From positions 1,674,001 through 1,738,000 of the forward strand of contig NZ_BMLM01000001.1 of NCBI RefSeq assembly GCF_014645235.1: 64,000 bases of DNA, read 5' to 3'. This document shows positions 8,222 to 16,820 of this stretch, piece by piece. The DNA comes from Agrococcus terreus (GTDB taxonomy: Bacteria; Actinomycetota; Actinomycetes; Actinomycetales; Microbacteriaceae). Within the stretch, counting starts at the first letter, position 1. Every line of letters begins with the position of its first letter. The notes under the pieces were generated by a model, which had not been told where the DNA came from, made no database searches, and worked only from the letters and a program-made list of their open reading frames with translations. Position numbers and translations under genes: made by a program.

Positions 8222-8842
8222 ATGGACGCAGACCGCATCCCGCACCGCACGCTGCTGCTCGGCGGCGCGCTGCTCGCGATCGCCGGCAGCGTCGCGCTGC
8301 TCCACGCCTCCGCCCCCGCGCTCGACGCCCCGGTCTGGCTGCAGCCCGCGCTCGCCGGCGCCCTCGTGCCGGCGGTCGCCGCGCTGCTGCTCTTCGCGGG
8401 CATGGCGGTGCTCGGCATCGGCATCGGCGCCGAGCGCGGGATCGCGGGCCGACGGCTCCCGGCGATCGCGCTCGTCGTCGCCTCGGGCGCCGCGTGGCTC
8501 GTGCCGAACCTGCTGTCCGTGCTGCCCCCGGAGGGTCCGCTCCCGCTGCCGGTCGGCACGCTGGTGCCGCTCGTGCTCCTCGGGCTCGCGCTCGCGGCCG
8601 CCGTCGCGGTGCTCGCGGCCGGGCGCGTGCCGGGACCGGCGCGCTGGGCGCTCGTGCTCGTCGCCCTGTGCCAGGCGGTGGCGGCGCTCGCGTCGATCGG
8701 GCCCACGGAGGAGCTGGCGATGCTCGGCCTCCGGCTCGCGCCGCTCTGGCCCGCCTCCATCGCCGTCGCCGGAGTCATGCTGCTGGCCGCGGGACGCATC
8801 CGCATGCCCCAGCGGCGCGTGCCGGAGCGGCGCGCCGCGTGA
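8222..8842 (+). CDS. Multi-span membrane protein, unknown function
   Basis: A 206-residue hydrophobic protein with about six predicted membrane spans separated by very short loops (for example G-G-A-L-L-A-I-A-G-S-V-A-L-L and V-P-L-V-L-L-G-L-A-L-A-A-A). It has a basic C-terminus rich in Arg. No conserved family is recognised. ATG 8222 is preceded by CCGGAG, a plausible ribosome site, and a TACAGT box lies 55 bases upstream at 8162, which would give a leadered transcript. Its stop overlaps the GTG start of the next gene (GTGA), so the two are probably translated together. Confidence 0.65.
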   Translation: MDADRIPHRTLLLGGALLAIAGSVALLHASAPALDAPVWLQPALAGALVPAVAALLLFAGMAVLGIGIGAERGIAGRRLPAIALVVASGAAWLVPNLLSVLPPEGPLPLPVGTLVPLVLLGLALAAAVAVLAAGRVPGPARWALVLVALCQAVAALASIGPTEELAMLGLRLAPLWPASIAVAGVMLLAAGRIRMPQRRVPERRAA

Positions 8843-9354
8843 CCGACGCCGACGCCGCGGCGCTCGAGGGCGCCCGCGCCGCGCTGCGCGACGCGGCCTC
8901 CCGGCTCGCGGCGGCCGGGGCCCGCGAGGAGGCGCTCGCCGAGCTCGTGGAGCCGCGCCCAGTGCTCGGCATCGCCCGCGCGCCCAGGATGCGACGGATC
9001 GGCCGTGCGTGGCGGCTCGGGGCGCTGCTCCTCGACGCCGACGGCCAGCTTTGGAGCACCGGCCTCTCGACCCGCGTCGCCGAGCCGGGCCGGCCGCAGC
9101 ACCTCTCGAGCTCGGCCGAGCAGCGGCGCGCGTTCCGCGCCGCTGCGCTGCGCGGCGGCTTCCGCATGGGCGAGACCGTCAACCACGGCATCGTGCCGAT
9201 CCCCCTCGACGAGTCGCTCATCGGCGGCGACGGCCCGCTGCGCATCCGCGACGGCGAGGCGACCGTGCGCTGGGGCACCGACGCCCCGGTGCCGCTCGAG
9301 CGCTACCTCGCCGATCTCGGCGACCTGCTATCGCACCCGCCCGAGGGGGCCTGA
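8839..9354 (+). CDS. Conserved actinobacterial protein of unknown function
   Basis: A 171-residue soluble protein starting with GTG 8839, which overlaps the stop of the upstream membrane protein gene (GTGA). The N-terminal 30 residues are an Ala-rich helix. The rest contains V-L-G-I-A-R-A-P-R-M, G-A-L-L-L-D-A-D-G and a C-terminal V-R-W-G-T-D-A-P-V-P-L-E-R-Y. From memory, similar Microbacteriaceae proteins sometimes carry the label glutaminase, but nothing here shows a glutaminase active site (no Ser-Lys pair of that fold), so I do not transfer the name. Coupled translation suggests a role linked to the membrane protein. Confidence 0.65.
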   Translation: MTDADAAALEGARAALRDAASRLAAAGAREEALAELVEPRPVLGIARAPRMRRIGRAWRLGALLLDADGQLWSTGLSTRVAEPGRPQHLSSSAEQRRAFRAAALRGGFRMGETVNHGIVPIPLDESLIGGDGPLRIRDGEATVRWGTDAPVPLERYLADLGDLLSHPPEGA

Positions 9355-9387
9355 GGACGGATCCGGGCGGATCTGTCGACCGGGATG

Positions 9388-9414
9388 TGTCGATCGGCGC
9401 GGTGCTCGATCGTC
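9388..9414 (+). promoter_or_regulatory. ECF42-type sigma promoter, TGTCGA-N17-CGTC
   Basis: TGTCGA at 9388-9393 is followed after 17 bases by CGTC at 9411-9414. This is the layout of an ECF sigma promoter and, from what is published for the ECF42 group, its -35/-10 consensus. A second TGTCGA stands at 9374-9379. The -10 lies 43 bases before the YCII gene's start. Confidence 0.6.
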
Positions 9415-9457
9415 ATCCACCCAGATGCGTCCCGCATCCCAGACGGAGGAGATCGAC

Positions 9458-9910
9458 ATGAGCGACACCACCACGACCGATGCCAGGATCGCCGCAGAGG
9501 CCACGACCGGAGCGATCGACCGCGAGGAGTCGACGATGCGCTGCACGCTGCTGCTGCACTACCCCGAGATGCTCGGCGAGCTCGACGAGGCGTCGATGGA
9601 GGCGGGCCGCGCGGCCTTCGCCGACTACGCCGCGACGCTCCACGCCGCGGGCGTGCTCGTGAGCGGCGAGGTGCTCCAGCCCTCGCACGCGACCACGACG
9701 CTGCGCGAGGTCGACGGCGCGCTGCGCGTGCAGGACGGCCCGTTCGCGGACTCGAAGGAGCAGCTCGGCGGCACCTTCGTCATCGAGGTCGCCGACCTCG
9801 ACGCGGCGATCGAGTGGGCGAAGCGGGCGCCGAGCGTCGGCTGGGGCGCCGTCGAGGTGCGGCCGAGCGCCACCCACGTCGTCGACGGGCGCTGGGTCGG
9901 CGCCCTGTGA
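9458..9910 (+). CDS. YCII-related (DGPF-domain) protein
   Basis: A 150-residue protein with the YCII-like fold. The core starts M-R-C-T-L-L-L-H-Y-P-E-M near residue 27 and includes V-Q-D-G-P-F-A-D-S-K-E-Q-L-G-G, the DGPF signature. DGPF proteins are regularly encoded next to, and controlled by, ECF42 sigma factors; their biochemical role is unknown. ATG 9458 has CGGAGGAGA upstream and is preferred. ATG 9536 would remove a 26-residue hydrophilic leader, remains possible, and also has GAGGAG before it. The partner sigma gene directly downstream is broken, yet this gene's ECF-type promoter looks intact. Confidence 0.88.
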   Translation: MSDTTTTDARIAAEATTGAIDREESTMRCTLLLHYPEMLGELDEASMEAGRAAFADYAATLHAAGVLVSGEVLQPSHATTTLREVDGALRVQDGPFADSKEQLGGTFVIEVADLDAAIEWAKRAPSVGWGAVEVRPSATHVVDGRWVGAL

Positions 9911-9932
9911 CGGGCCAGGTGACGGGCGCGCC

Positions 9933-10829
9933 GTGACCGGCGCCGCGACGGATGCGGCCGCGGTCGCCGCGAGGGTCGCCCGCGAGTCGCGTGCGCGGCT
10001 CGTCTCGATCCTCGCGGCGCCCTCGCGGCGCCCACGCGCTCGCCGAGGACGCGCTGCAGGCGGCGCTCGAGGAGGCGCTGCGACGCTGGCCGGACGACGG
10101 CGTGCCGGAGCGGCCGGAGGCGTGGATCCTCACCGTCGCCCGCAACCGGCAGCGCGATGCGCTGCGGGCGCCCGCCGCGCGATGCCGGAGCGCCTCGACG
10201 CCGTGCTCGAGGCGATCTACGGCTGCGCCGCGCTCACCTGGCGCGACGACGCGCGGTCGATGGCGGGCGAGGCGCGCCACGCGGCGATGGCGCTCGCGGC
10301 GGCGCTCGGCGACGAGCGGGAGGCCTGGGGCCTCGCGGCGGTCGTCTCGCTGTCGCTCGCGCGGCGGACGGCGTCGTTCGTGCCCCTCGACGAACAGGAT
10401 CCGGCGGCGTGGGATGCGGCGCTGCTGGCCGAGGGCCGAGCGGCGCTGCGACGCGCGCAGGGCGCCGGCGCGCCGGGGCGCTTCGAGCTCGAGGCGGCCA
10501 TCCAGGCCGTGCACTGCGCGCGGCGCGAGACGGGCGCGACCGACTGGGCGGCGCTGCGCACGCTCTACGACGCGCTCCTGCTCCGCGCTCCGACTGCGGG
10601 CGCCGCGATCGCGCGCGCCGCGGTCGTCGGCCGGCTCGACGGGCCGGAGACGGGCCTCGCCGCGCTCGGCGACGAGCGGCCGATGCAGGCCTGGTGGTCG
10701 GTGCGCGCGGCGCTGCTCGCCGCCGCGGGTCGGGCCGACGACGCGCGAGCGGCCGCGGCCCGCGCAGCGGCGATGACGGCCGACGAGGCGGTGCGAGTGC
10801 ACCTGCTCGAGGCGGCCGGCGGCGGCTGA
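9933..10829 (+). pseudogene. Broken ECF42-type RNA polymerase sigma factor gene
   Basis: The gene follows the YCII gene as ECF42 factors do, but it is disrupted. From GTG 9933 the frame reads A-R-L-V-S-I-L-A-A, then turns into an Arg/Gly-rich shadow. The true continuation, A-H-A-L-A-E-D-A-L-Q...R-W-P-D-D-G-V-P-E-R-P-E-A-W, runs in the +1 frame from about 10030 to 10170. The original frame resumes at M-P-E-R-L-D-A-V-L-E-A-I-Y-G (10182). Between R-D-A-L-R and M-P-E-R-L about 100 residues normally present (end of sigma-2, linker, sigma-4) are missing. The C-terminal TPR-like extension (10182-10829) is intact. Without sigma-4 the product cannot read a -35 box. Confidence 0.78.
10011..10032 (+). 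repeat. 11-bp tandem duplication at the sigma-factor frameshift
   Basis: The unit CTCGCGGCGCC occurs twice in a row exactly where the sigma-factor frame is lost. Gain of one 11-bp unit shifts the frame by +2, whereas +1 is observed. The repeat therefore marks the slippery spot but does not by itself explain the shift. Confidence 0.6.
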
Positions 10830-10877
10830 CCGGATCACCGCGCGCGTTGGCGGCACTCGGTGTGTCATCATGTGCGC

Positions 10878-12119
10878 ATGAACGCAACTACGCAGACAGA
10901 GGGCTCGCTGCGGTCGGTGCTCGCGAACCCGACGTACCGCCGGCTGTTCTCCGCGCAGGTCGTCGCGCTGCTCGGCACCGGCCTCCTCACCGTGGCGCTC
11001 GGCCTGCTCGCGTTCGACATCGCGGGCGACGACGCCGGCCTCGTGCTCGGCCTCGCCCTGACCATCAAGATGGTCGCCTACGTCGGCGCCGGCCCCGTGC
11101 TCGCCGCCCTCACGTGGCGGGTGCCCCGCAAGGCGCTGCTCATCGGCGCCGACGTCGTGCGCGGCGCCGTCGCGCTCCTGCTCCCGCTCGTCACCGAGGT
11201 GTGGCAGGTCTACGTCCTCATCCTCGTGCTGCAGTCCGCGTCGGCGACGTTCACGCCCGCGTTCCAGGCGCTCGTCCCCGAGGTGCTCCCCGACGAGCGG
11301 CAGTACACGCGGGCGCTCTCGCTCTCGCGCCTCGCGTACGACCTCGAGGCGCTCGTGAGCCCGGCCCTCGCGGCGGCGCTCCTGACCCTCATCACGTTCC
11401 ACGAGCTCTTCCTCGGCACGGTGCTCGGCTTCGCGCTCTCGGCCGTGCTCGTCGGGGCGGCCCGCCTGCCCGTCGTCGAGCCCGCGCGCGCCGCGCCCTT
11501 CCTCGACCGCCTCACGCGCGGCGCCCGCATCTTCTGGCGCACGCCCGAGCTCCGGGCGCTGCTCGCGCTCGACCTCGTGGTCGCCGCACCGACGGCGCTC
11601 GTCATCGTCGACACGGTCGTGCTCGTGCAGGCCGAGCTCGGCCGCCCGCAGCCCGACGTCGCGCTGCTCCTCGCCGCCTACGGCGCCGGCTCGATGCTCG
11701 TCGCGCTGCTCCTCCCCCGCATCCTCGACCGGATCGACGACCGCCGCGTCATGCTCGCCGCATCCGGGCTCACGGTGCTCGGGATGGCGGCGGCCGCCGC
11801 GGCGATCCTGCTCGGCGCGGGCTGGGTCGCGCTCCTCGCGGCGTGGGCGGTGCTCGGCGCTGCGAACGCGGGCATCCTCACGACCGCACCGCGCCTGCTG
11901 CGGCGCGCCGCCGACTCCGAGACCCGCCCGGCGGTCTTCGCCGCGCAGTTCTCGCTCTCGCACGCGTGCTTCCTCATCACCTACCCGCTCGCGGGCGTGC
12001 TCGGCACGGCGATCGGCGTCGGCGCGACCGCGGCGGTGCTCGGCGGCGTGGCGCTCGTCGCGGCCCTCGTCGCGACGGCCGCGTGGCGGCCCGCGGTCGT
12101 CGGCGCGCCGCGCGGATGA
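10878..12119 (+). CDS. MFS transporter
   Basis: A 413-residue protein with about 12 membrane spans, of the major facilitator superfamily, in the group of efflux carriers related to macrolide exporters. N-terminal S-V-L-A-N-P-T-Y-R-R-L-F-S-A-Q-V-V-A-L-L-G is typical of that group. An Arg/Lys-containing loop, W-R-V-P-R-K-A-L-L-I, sits at the TM2-TM3 position where MFS motif A lies. A central cytoplasmic loop, P-V-V-E-P-A-R-A-A-P-F-L-D-R-L, separates the two halves. The substrate cannot be inferred; drug or metabolite export is the usual guess. ATG 10878 lies 6 bases after a CATCAT box. No linked regulator is present. Confidence 0.85.
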   Translation: MNATTQTEGSLRSVLANPTYRRLFSAQVVALLGTGLLTVALGLLAFDIAGDDAGLVLGLALTIKMVAYVGAGPVLAALTWRVPRKALLIGADVVRGAVALLLPLVTEVWQVYVLILVLQSASATFTPAFQALVPEVLPDERQYTRALSLSRLAYDLEALVSPALAAALLTLITFHELFLGTVLGFALSAVLVGAARLPVVEPARAAPFLDRLTRGARIFWRTPELRALLALDLVVAAPTALVIVDTVVLVQAELGRPQPDVALLLAAYGAGSMLVALLLPRILDRIDDRRVMLAASGLTVLGMAAAAAAILLGAGWVALLAAWAVLGAANAGILTTAPRLLRRAADSETRPAVFAAQFSLSHACFLITYPLAGVLGTAIGVGATAAVLGGVALVAALVATAAWRPAVVGAPRG

Positions 12120-12156
12120 TCCAGCCCCGTGCGGTCGCGGCCGCGAGGATGGTCGG

Positions 12157-12948
12157 GTGCCGTTCACCCTCTCGCACCCGGCCGCGGTGCTGCCGCTGCT
12201 CCGACGTCCCTGGAGCGCGCCCGCCCTCGTCGCTGGCGCGATGGCGCCCGACGCGCCGTACTTCCTCGGCCGGCTCGGCATCCCCGTCAGCGCGCAGTCC
12301 TGGTACGAGCCCCTCCTCAACGCGACCACGAGCCACGCGCCGCTCGGCGCGCTGACCGTCTCGCTGCCGCTCGCGCTCCTCGCGACGGCCCTCCTGCTCG
12401 CGACGGCCGCGCCCGTGCGGGCCGCGCTCCCCGCCTCGACCGCGGGCCTCGTCCCGCCGCGTCGTCCGGTGCCCACCGCCCTCGGCTGGATCCTGCTGTC
12501 GTGCGCGGTCGGCATCGCGACGCACCTGGCGTGGGACGCCGTCACGCACGGCGACGGCTGGGTCGTGCAGGCGGTCCCCGTGCTGCAGGCGCCCACGGGG
12601 ATCGGCGACCTCAGCTGGGCACGCCTGCTCCAGCACGCGAGCACCGCGCTCGGCCTCGTCGCGATCGCGTGGTGGCTGCACGCGCGCCGCTCGCGGCTGC
12701 CGCTGCGCGCGCATCCGGACGAGGCGCGCCGCGCGGCCGTCGCGGTCGTCGCGCTCGTCGTCGTCGCCGCCGTCGGCGCGGGGCTCGGGGCGCTGCCCGT
12801 CGCCGCCGACGGCGGCGGCCGGCTCGAGCTGCTGCTCTCGAGCGCCGCGAAGGGCGCCGGGCTCGCCGTGCTCATCGCCGCCGTGACGGCGGTCGCAGCG
12901 TGGTGGGCCGCCCGGGCCGCGCTCGCGATGCGGCGCTCGCGGCGCTGA
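12157..12948 (+). CDS. DUF4184-family membrane protein
   Basis: A 263-residue membrane protein that starts M-P-F-T-L-S-H-P-A-A-V-L-P-L, the signature of DUF4184. A-P-D-A-P-Y-F-L follows and, later, T-H-L-A-W-D-A-V-T-H-G-D-G-W, whose His and Asp residues resemble the metal-site pattern of membrane hydrolases of the YdjM/metal-dependent hydrolase type. About six membrane spans are visible. Function in this family is not established; a membrane-embedded hydrolase is a reasonable guess from the conserved His/Asp. The start is GTG 12157, 6 bases after a GAGGAT box. Confidence 0.85.
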   Translation: MPFTLSHPAAVLPLLRRPWSAPALVAGAMAPDAPYFLGRLGIPVSAQSWYEPLLNATTSHAPLGALTVSLPLALLATALLLATAAPVRAALPASTAGLVPPRRPVPTALGWILLSCAVGIATHLAWDAVTHGDGWVVQAVPVLQAPTGIGDLSWARLLQHASTALGLVAIAWWLHARRSRLPLRAHPDEARRAAVAVVALVVVAAVGAGLGALPVAADGGGRLELLLSSAAKGAGLAVLIAAVTAVAAWWAARAALAMRRSRR

Positions 12949-13015
12949 GCGCGGCCATGGGCGGCGCACGGCTCCCGCCCGGCCCACCGTCAGGCTCGCC
13001 TGCCAGCGTGCCCGC

Positions 13016-13495
13016 ATGACCGACACCGACCCGATCGACATCGTCGCCGCCATCATGCGCGACACCCGCATCGCCTCCCTCGCCTACCGCTCCGCGGAGG
13101 GCGACCTCGTGTCGACCCCGATGGGCACGCAGGACTTCGAGCACCCGGGGACCGTCTGGTTCCTCACCGAGCGCGGCACCGACAAGGTGGCCGCGATCGA
13201 GGCCGACCCGCGCGTCAACGTGCACTACGCGTCGAAGGAGGGCTGGGTGTCGCTCGCCGGCACCGCGCGCTGGAGCGACGACCGCGCGAAGCTGCGCGAG
13301 CTGTGGGACGCCTCGGCGAGCGCCTGGATGCAGGGCGGGCCCGATGACCCGCAGAACGGGCTGCTCGAGGTCACCGCGACGAGCGCCGAGTACTGGGACT
13401 CCCCGGGCGCCGTCGCGGTCGCGGTCCAGGTGGTCAAGGGCCTCGTCACGAAGGAGCAGCCCGAGCTCGGCGACAACGACGTGGTGCAGCTCTAG
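13016..13495 (+). CDS. Pyridoxamine 5'-phosphate oxidase-like (stress protein) protein
   Basis: A 159-residue split-barrel flavin/heme-binding-type protein of the PNPOx-like family, close to general stress protein 26. R-I-A-S-L-A-Y-R-S-A-E-G-D-L-V-S-T-P-M-G is the first barrel strand region. V-W-F-L-T-E-R-G-T-D-K and the segment Y-A-S-K-E-G-W-V-S-L-A-G-T-A match the FMN-contact strands. These proteins often bind FMN or F420, but the reaction is generally unknown; true PNP oxidase activity is not implied by this short form. It lies 2 bases before an SRPBCC gene, so the pair may be cotranscribed. ATG 13016 follows a CAGCGT box by 6 bases. Confidence 0.85.
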   Translation: MTDTDPIDIVAAIMRDTRIASLAYRSAEGDLVSTPMGTQDFEHPGTVWFLTERGTDKVAAIEADPRVNVHYASKEGWVSLAGTARWSDDRAKLRELWDASASAWMQGGPDDPQNGLLEVTATSAEYWDSPGAVAVAVQVVKGLVTKEQPELGDNDVVQL

Positions 13496-13497
13496 CG

Positions 13498-13887
13498 ATG
13501 CCGCATCCGCTCACGGTCCGCGCCAGGGGCGCCCGCCCCGCCCGCGAGTCGTGGGAGCGCTTCGTGCGCCCCGCGATCTGGCCGCGGTGGGCGCCGCAGA
13601 TCACCGCGACCCGGTGCCGCGACGAGCGCGTCCGCCGGGGCTCGCACGGCCTCGTGCGGGCCGTCGGCGGGATCGTCGCGCGCTTCCGCGTCGACGCCGT
13701 CGACGACCTCCGGATGGAGTGGGCCTGGACGGTGCGCGCCGGCCGGCTGCTCGTGCGGATGGAGCACGGGGTCGAGCGCGTCGGCGACGGCAGCGCCGCG
13801 TGGGCGCGCATCCACGCGCCGCTGCCGCTCGCTGCGCTCTACGCGCCGGTCGCGGCGCTGGCCCTCCGCCGGCTCGTCGCCCGCTAG
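13498..13887 (+). CDS. SRPBCC (polyketide cyclase/START-like) protein
   Basis: A 129-residue protein with the pattern of small SRPBCC ligand-binding proteins: [18 protein letters not shown] (first helix after strand 1), [16 protein letters not shown], and a hydrophobic C-terminal helix ending [10 protein letters not shown]. The fold forms a cavity for hydrophobic molecules; the ligand is unknown. The start codon lies 2 bases after the PNPOx-like gene's stop, suggesting coexpression. Its stop overlaps, tail to tail, that of the convergent amino-acid permease gene by 4 bases. Confidence 0.7.
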   Translation: MPHPLTVRARGARPARESWERFVRPAIWPRWAPQITATRCRDERVRRGSHGLVRAVGGIVARFRVDAVDDLRMEWAWTVRAGRLLVRMEHGVERVGDGSAAWARIHAPLPLAALYAPVAALALRRLVAR

Positions 13888-15548
13888 CGGCGCCCGTCGT
13901 CGTCGGCCGCCGTGCCGTCCGCCGCAGGACCGTCAGCCGCCGCGCCGTCCGCCGCCGCGGGGACGTTTGCCGCGGTCGGCCCGGGCTCGCCCGGGATGCG
14001 CGGCCGCGGCGCGAGCACGGGCGCGAGCCCCGTGACGCCCTCGCGCGCCTGCGCCGCCGCGAGGATCCGCGGGCGCGCCGCGAACCAGCCGACGACGAGC
14101 GCCGGCACGAGCACGATCAGCGAGAGCAGCACCCAGCGCCCGGTCTCCGAGAAGCCCATCGTCACGAGCACGAACACCAGGAACGCGAGCGTGAGGTAGC
14201 TCGTGAAGGGCGCGCCCCACAGGCGGAACGAGGGCCGCTCGATCCGGCCCTGCTTCGCCCAGCGCACGAGCTGGATGTGGCAGAGCATGATCGTCGCCCA
14301 GCCGCCGATGATGCCGAGCGCCGCGACCTCGAGCACGATCTCGAACGCGTCCTCCGGCACGAGCGCGTTGAGGCCGACGCCCGCGAGCGTCAGGACGCCC
14401 GTGAGCAGGATGCCGCCGTAGGGCACGCCGTGCGACGACATCCGGCTCGTGAACGCCGGCGCCGATCCGTTGACGGCCATCGACCGCAGGATGCGCCCGG
14501 TCGAGTAGAGGCCGGCGTTGAGGCTCGAGAGCGCCGCCGTGAGCACGACGAAGTTCATGATCGCGGCGCTCGTCGCGCCCGCCTCGGGGTTGCCGATGCT
14601 CGCGAAGAACGTCACGAAGGGGCTCACGCCCGCCTCGTAGGCGGTGTACGGCAGCAGCAGCGAGAGCAGCAGCACCGAGCCGACGTAGAAGACCGCGATG
14701 CGCACGATGACGGTGTTGACCGCCCTCGGCATGACCGCCTTCGGGTCGGCCGTCTCGCCCGCGGCGGTGCCGACGAGCTCGATGGCCGCGTACGCGAAGA
14801 CGACGCCCGAGATCGCGAGCACGGGTGCGATCGCGCCACCCGGGAACCAGCCGCCGTTGTCGGCGATGACGCCGAGACCCGTCGCGCCGTACTCCGTCTG
14901 CCCGCCGAGCAGCAGGAACCCCACGCCGATGACGAGGAAGAGCACGAGCGCCGCGACCTTGATGATCGCGAACCAGAACTCCATCTCGCCGAACACCCGC
15001 ACGGAGACGAGGTTGAGCGAGAGCACGAGCACCAGCGCGACGAGGGCCGCGAGCCACTGCGGGGTGTCCTGCATCCATTCGACCTGGAAGAGGTCGCCGA
15101 AGGTGCGGAAGTAGAGGGCAGCGGCCGTGACGTCGACGATCGCCGTGAACGCCCAGTTGAGGAAGTACATCCAGCCGGCCGCGAACGCCATCTTCTCGCC
15201 GAAGAACTCGCGCGCGTACGAGACGAACGAGCCCGAGGAGGGGCGGTGCAGCACGAGCTCGCCGAGGGCCCGCAGGATGAGGAAGGCGAAGAGCCCGCAG
15301 ACGAGGTAGACGAGGACGAGCGCCGGGCCCGACAGCGCCAGGCGGCCGCCCGCGCCGAGGAACAGGCCCGTGCCGATCGCGCCGCCGATCGCGATCATCT
15401 GGATCTGCCGCGGCCGCAGCGTCTTGTGGTAGCCGGACTCCTCGTCGGCGAAGTCCTGCACCGCCGACAGCTCGTCGCCGAGGTGCTCCCGGTCGTTCTC
15501 CAGCTCGCTCGCGAGGTGCTCCTCGCGGGGCTTGCGCACTCGTGCCAT
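13884..15548 (-). CDS. Amino-acid permease (AAT/APC family, AnsP-like)
   Basis: A 554-residue, 12-span permease of the amino acid-polyamine-organocation superfamily. The opening [18 protein letters not shown] leads into G-T-G-L-F-L-G-A-G (TM1), the substrate-binding glycine motif of the AAT group. The wording is closest to L-asparagine and D-Ala/D-Ser/Gly permeases (AnsP/CycA). [16 protein letters not shown] is the conserved TM6 segment. A charged 40-residue N-terminus and a low-complexity Ala/Asp C-terminus flank the core. Proton-coupled uptake of a small amino acid is likely; the exact substrate is not determined. A TAGCGT box at 15622-15627 (minus) could be the -10, giving a leader of about 70 bases. 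Confidence 0.9.
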   Translation of the reverse strand: MARVRKPREEHLASELENDREHLGDELSAVQDFADEESGYHKTLRPRQIQMIAIGGAIGTGLFLGAGGRLALSGPALVLVYLVCGLFAFLILRALGELVLHRPSSGSFVSYAREFFGEKMAFAAGWMYFLNWAFTAIVDVTAAALYFRTFGDLFQVEWMQDTPQWLAALVALVLVLSLNLVSVRVFGEMEFWFAIIKVAALVLFLVIGVGFLLLGGQTEYGATGLGVIADNGGWFPGGAIAPVLAISGVVFAYAAIELVGTAAGETADPKAVMPRAVNTVIVRIAVFYVGSVLLLSLLLPYTAYEAGVSPFVTFFASIGNPEAGATSAAIMNFVVLTAALSSLNAGLYSTGRILRSMAVNGSAPAFTSRMSSHGVPYGGILLTGVLTLAGVGLNALVPEDAFEIVLEVAALGIIGGWATIMLCHIQLVRWAKQGRIERPSFRLWGAPFTSYLTLAFLVFVLVTMGFSETGRWVLLSLIVLVPALVVGWFAARPRILAAAQAREGVTGLAPVLAPRPRIPGEPGPTAANVPAAADGAAADGPAADGTAADDDGRR

Positions 15549-15687
15549 CGTCCTGCTCCGATCGTGCACGCGCCGTCGTCGACGCCGCTGCCGTCGACGC
15601 CCGTCCGGCGCCGACCCATGCACGCTAGTCCTCCCCGGGCGCCGACGGGAGCATCGATCCGGCCGGCGCCGTTCGATCAGGGCCGGA

Positions 15688-16575
15688 TCAGGGCCCGGCG
15701 CCGAGCGCCGCGCAGCGCTCGACGGCCCACGTGAGCAGGGCGTCGCGCTGCGCGTCGGCCGACGCCAGCAGGAGGTCGGAGCGCTCGCCGTCGAGCTCGG
15801 CGACGATGCGGAGGATCGTGCCCTGCTTGTCCTCGGCGATGGCGTGCAGGTCGCAGCGGCCCGGCTCGAGCGGCACCTCGACGACGGATGGCGCTGCGCC
15901 CGCGACGACGTCGACCCCGAGCGGGAGCGCGTCGAGCCGGCGCCCGTCGCCGTCGACCGGCACGAGCAGCGGCGTCGGCTGCACCGCCTCGAGGCGTCCG
16001 AGCACGTCGCCGTCACCGCCGCCGCGCGGTGCCACCTCGAGGCGCAGGACCGCCGGCCCCGCGCCGTCCGCCGGGATGCTCGGCGCCAGCCAGCGCACGG
16101 CGCCGGCGCGCGCCGCGAACGCCCGGAGCGCGCACGCTGCGTCGTCGAGCCCCTCGAGCTGCCCCAGCGGGTCGGCGGGCACCTGCTCGACGCGCGCGCC
16201 GCCGGCGAGCTCGAGCACCGCGACCTGCGCGATCGGTCCCGCGTCGCAGGTCGGCTCGGGCAGCTGCAGCCGCAGGTTCCGTCGTGCGCCCGCCGGGACC
16301 GTCGCGGGCTCGTCGTGCACCATGGGCGCGCTCCAGCGGCTCGAGCGGTACTCGGCGCGCTCGACCTCGAGCGGGAGCTCGCCCTCGTTCGTCACGCGCA
16401 GCTGGACGTGGCCGTCGGCGACGTCGCCGCGCAGCTGCAGCACCTCGAGCAGGACCGTCGGCGCAGCGGGAGGCGACGACGGCTCGGGTGCAGGCGTCGC
16501 GCAGCCGCAGAGCAGCGCCGTCGCCGCCGCCGCGGCGGCCGCAGCGACGGCCCCGCCGACACCGGTCCGAGCCAC
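15688..16575 (-). CDS. Putative lipoprotein, unknown function
   Basis: A 295-residue exported protein starting with GTG 16575. The signal region is an unusually long poly-Ala run (residues 9-18) ending L-L-C-G-C; Cys25 would be lipidated, although Cys at position -2 is atypical for a lipobox. A Pro/Ser linker precedes a beta-rich domain: [22 protein letters not shown] and [10 protein letters not shown]. These resemble DUF-type immunoglobulin-like folds. The mature part has two spaced Cys (in P-T-C-D and A-A-C-A) that could pair. No family is recognised. The start lies 6 bases after a GACGAT box, and a palindrome sits 58 bases further upstream. Confidence 0.6.
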   Translation of the reverse strand: MARTGVGGAVAAAAAAAATALLCGCATPAPEPSSPPAAPTVLLEVLQLRGDVADGHVQLRVTNEGELPLEVERAEYRSSRWSAPMVHDEPATVPAGARRNLRLQLPEPTCDAGPIAQVAVLELAGGARVEQVPADPLGQLEGLDDAACALRAFAARAGAVRWLAPSIPADGAGPAVLRLEVAPRGGGDGDVLGRLEAVQPTPLLVPVDGDGRRLDALPLGVDVVAGAAPSVVEVPLEPGRCDLHAIAEDKQGTILRIVAELDGERSDLLLASADAQRDALLTWAVERCAALGAGP

Positions 16576-16632
16576 GCGACCATCGTCGCATCCGGGCGTC
16601 GTGCGCCCTACCCATCCGAAGCGGGCACCGCC

Positions 16633-16650
16633 ATGGGGAGTTCTCCCCAT
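16633..16650. promoter_or_regulatory. Perfect inverted repeat ATGGGGAG-TT-CTCCCCAT
   Basis: An 8-base perfect inverted repeat with a 2-base centre. The centre is too tight for an RNA hairpin and so is more likely a dimeric protein-binding site. It lies upstream of the minus-strand lipoprotein gene and at the -35 distance from a CAGGAT box (16668-16673) on the plus strand. Confidence 0.4.
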
Positions 16651-16724
16651 CGACGTCACCATGCCTGCAGGATTACCGTGAACGTGCTGGACGAGCGGCG
16701 ATGCGTACACGTCGCTCGGGACTT

Positions 16725-16766
16725 CGCCCCCGGCGCCCGGACCTCCCCTCCGCGGTGCCGGGGGCG
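16725..16766 (+). terminator. Hairpin terminator in the lipoprotein/DsbA-like gap
   Basis: CGCCCCCGGC (16725-16734) pairs with GCCGGGGGCG (16757-16766), with a 22-base loop. TCCTCTGTCT follows on the plus strand. No plus-strand gene lies upstream in this gap, so it may end a short unannotated transcript; on the minus strand it could stop read-through from the DsbA-like gene. Confidence 0.45.
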
Positions 16767-16820
16767 TCCTCTGTCTAGGGCGGGATCCGCGCGGTGCCGA
16801 GGCGCCCGCGACGGCTCCGG

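Noticed and set aside
4328-8842. Very long open frames (for example 1504 codons here and 1300 codons on the minus strand at 1731-5633).
   Set aside because: They are Arg/Ala/Gly-rich, low-complexity readings across several well-supported genes in other frames, an effect of very high GC content.
8839-9354. Glutaminase label for the 171-residue protein.
   Set aside because: I recall similar proteins carrying this name, but no glutaminase fold or active-site motif is visible.
9933-10829. Reading the 298-codon open frame as an intact sigma factor.
   Set aside because: Residues about 34-80 are a frameshifted Arg/Gly-rich shadow; the real sigma-2 sequence is in another frame and sigma-4 is missing.
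16661-16681. Six-codon open frame M-P-A-G-L-P before the hairpin, as a possible attenuator leader peptide.
   Set aside because: No ribosome site, no run of a single amino acid and no plus-strand gene downstream to regulate.
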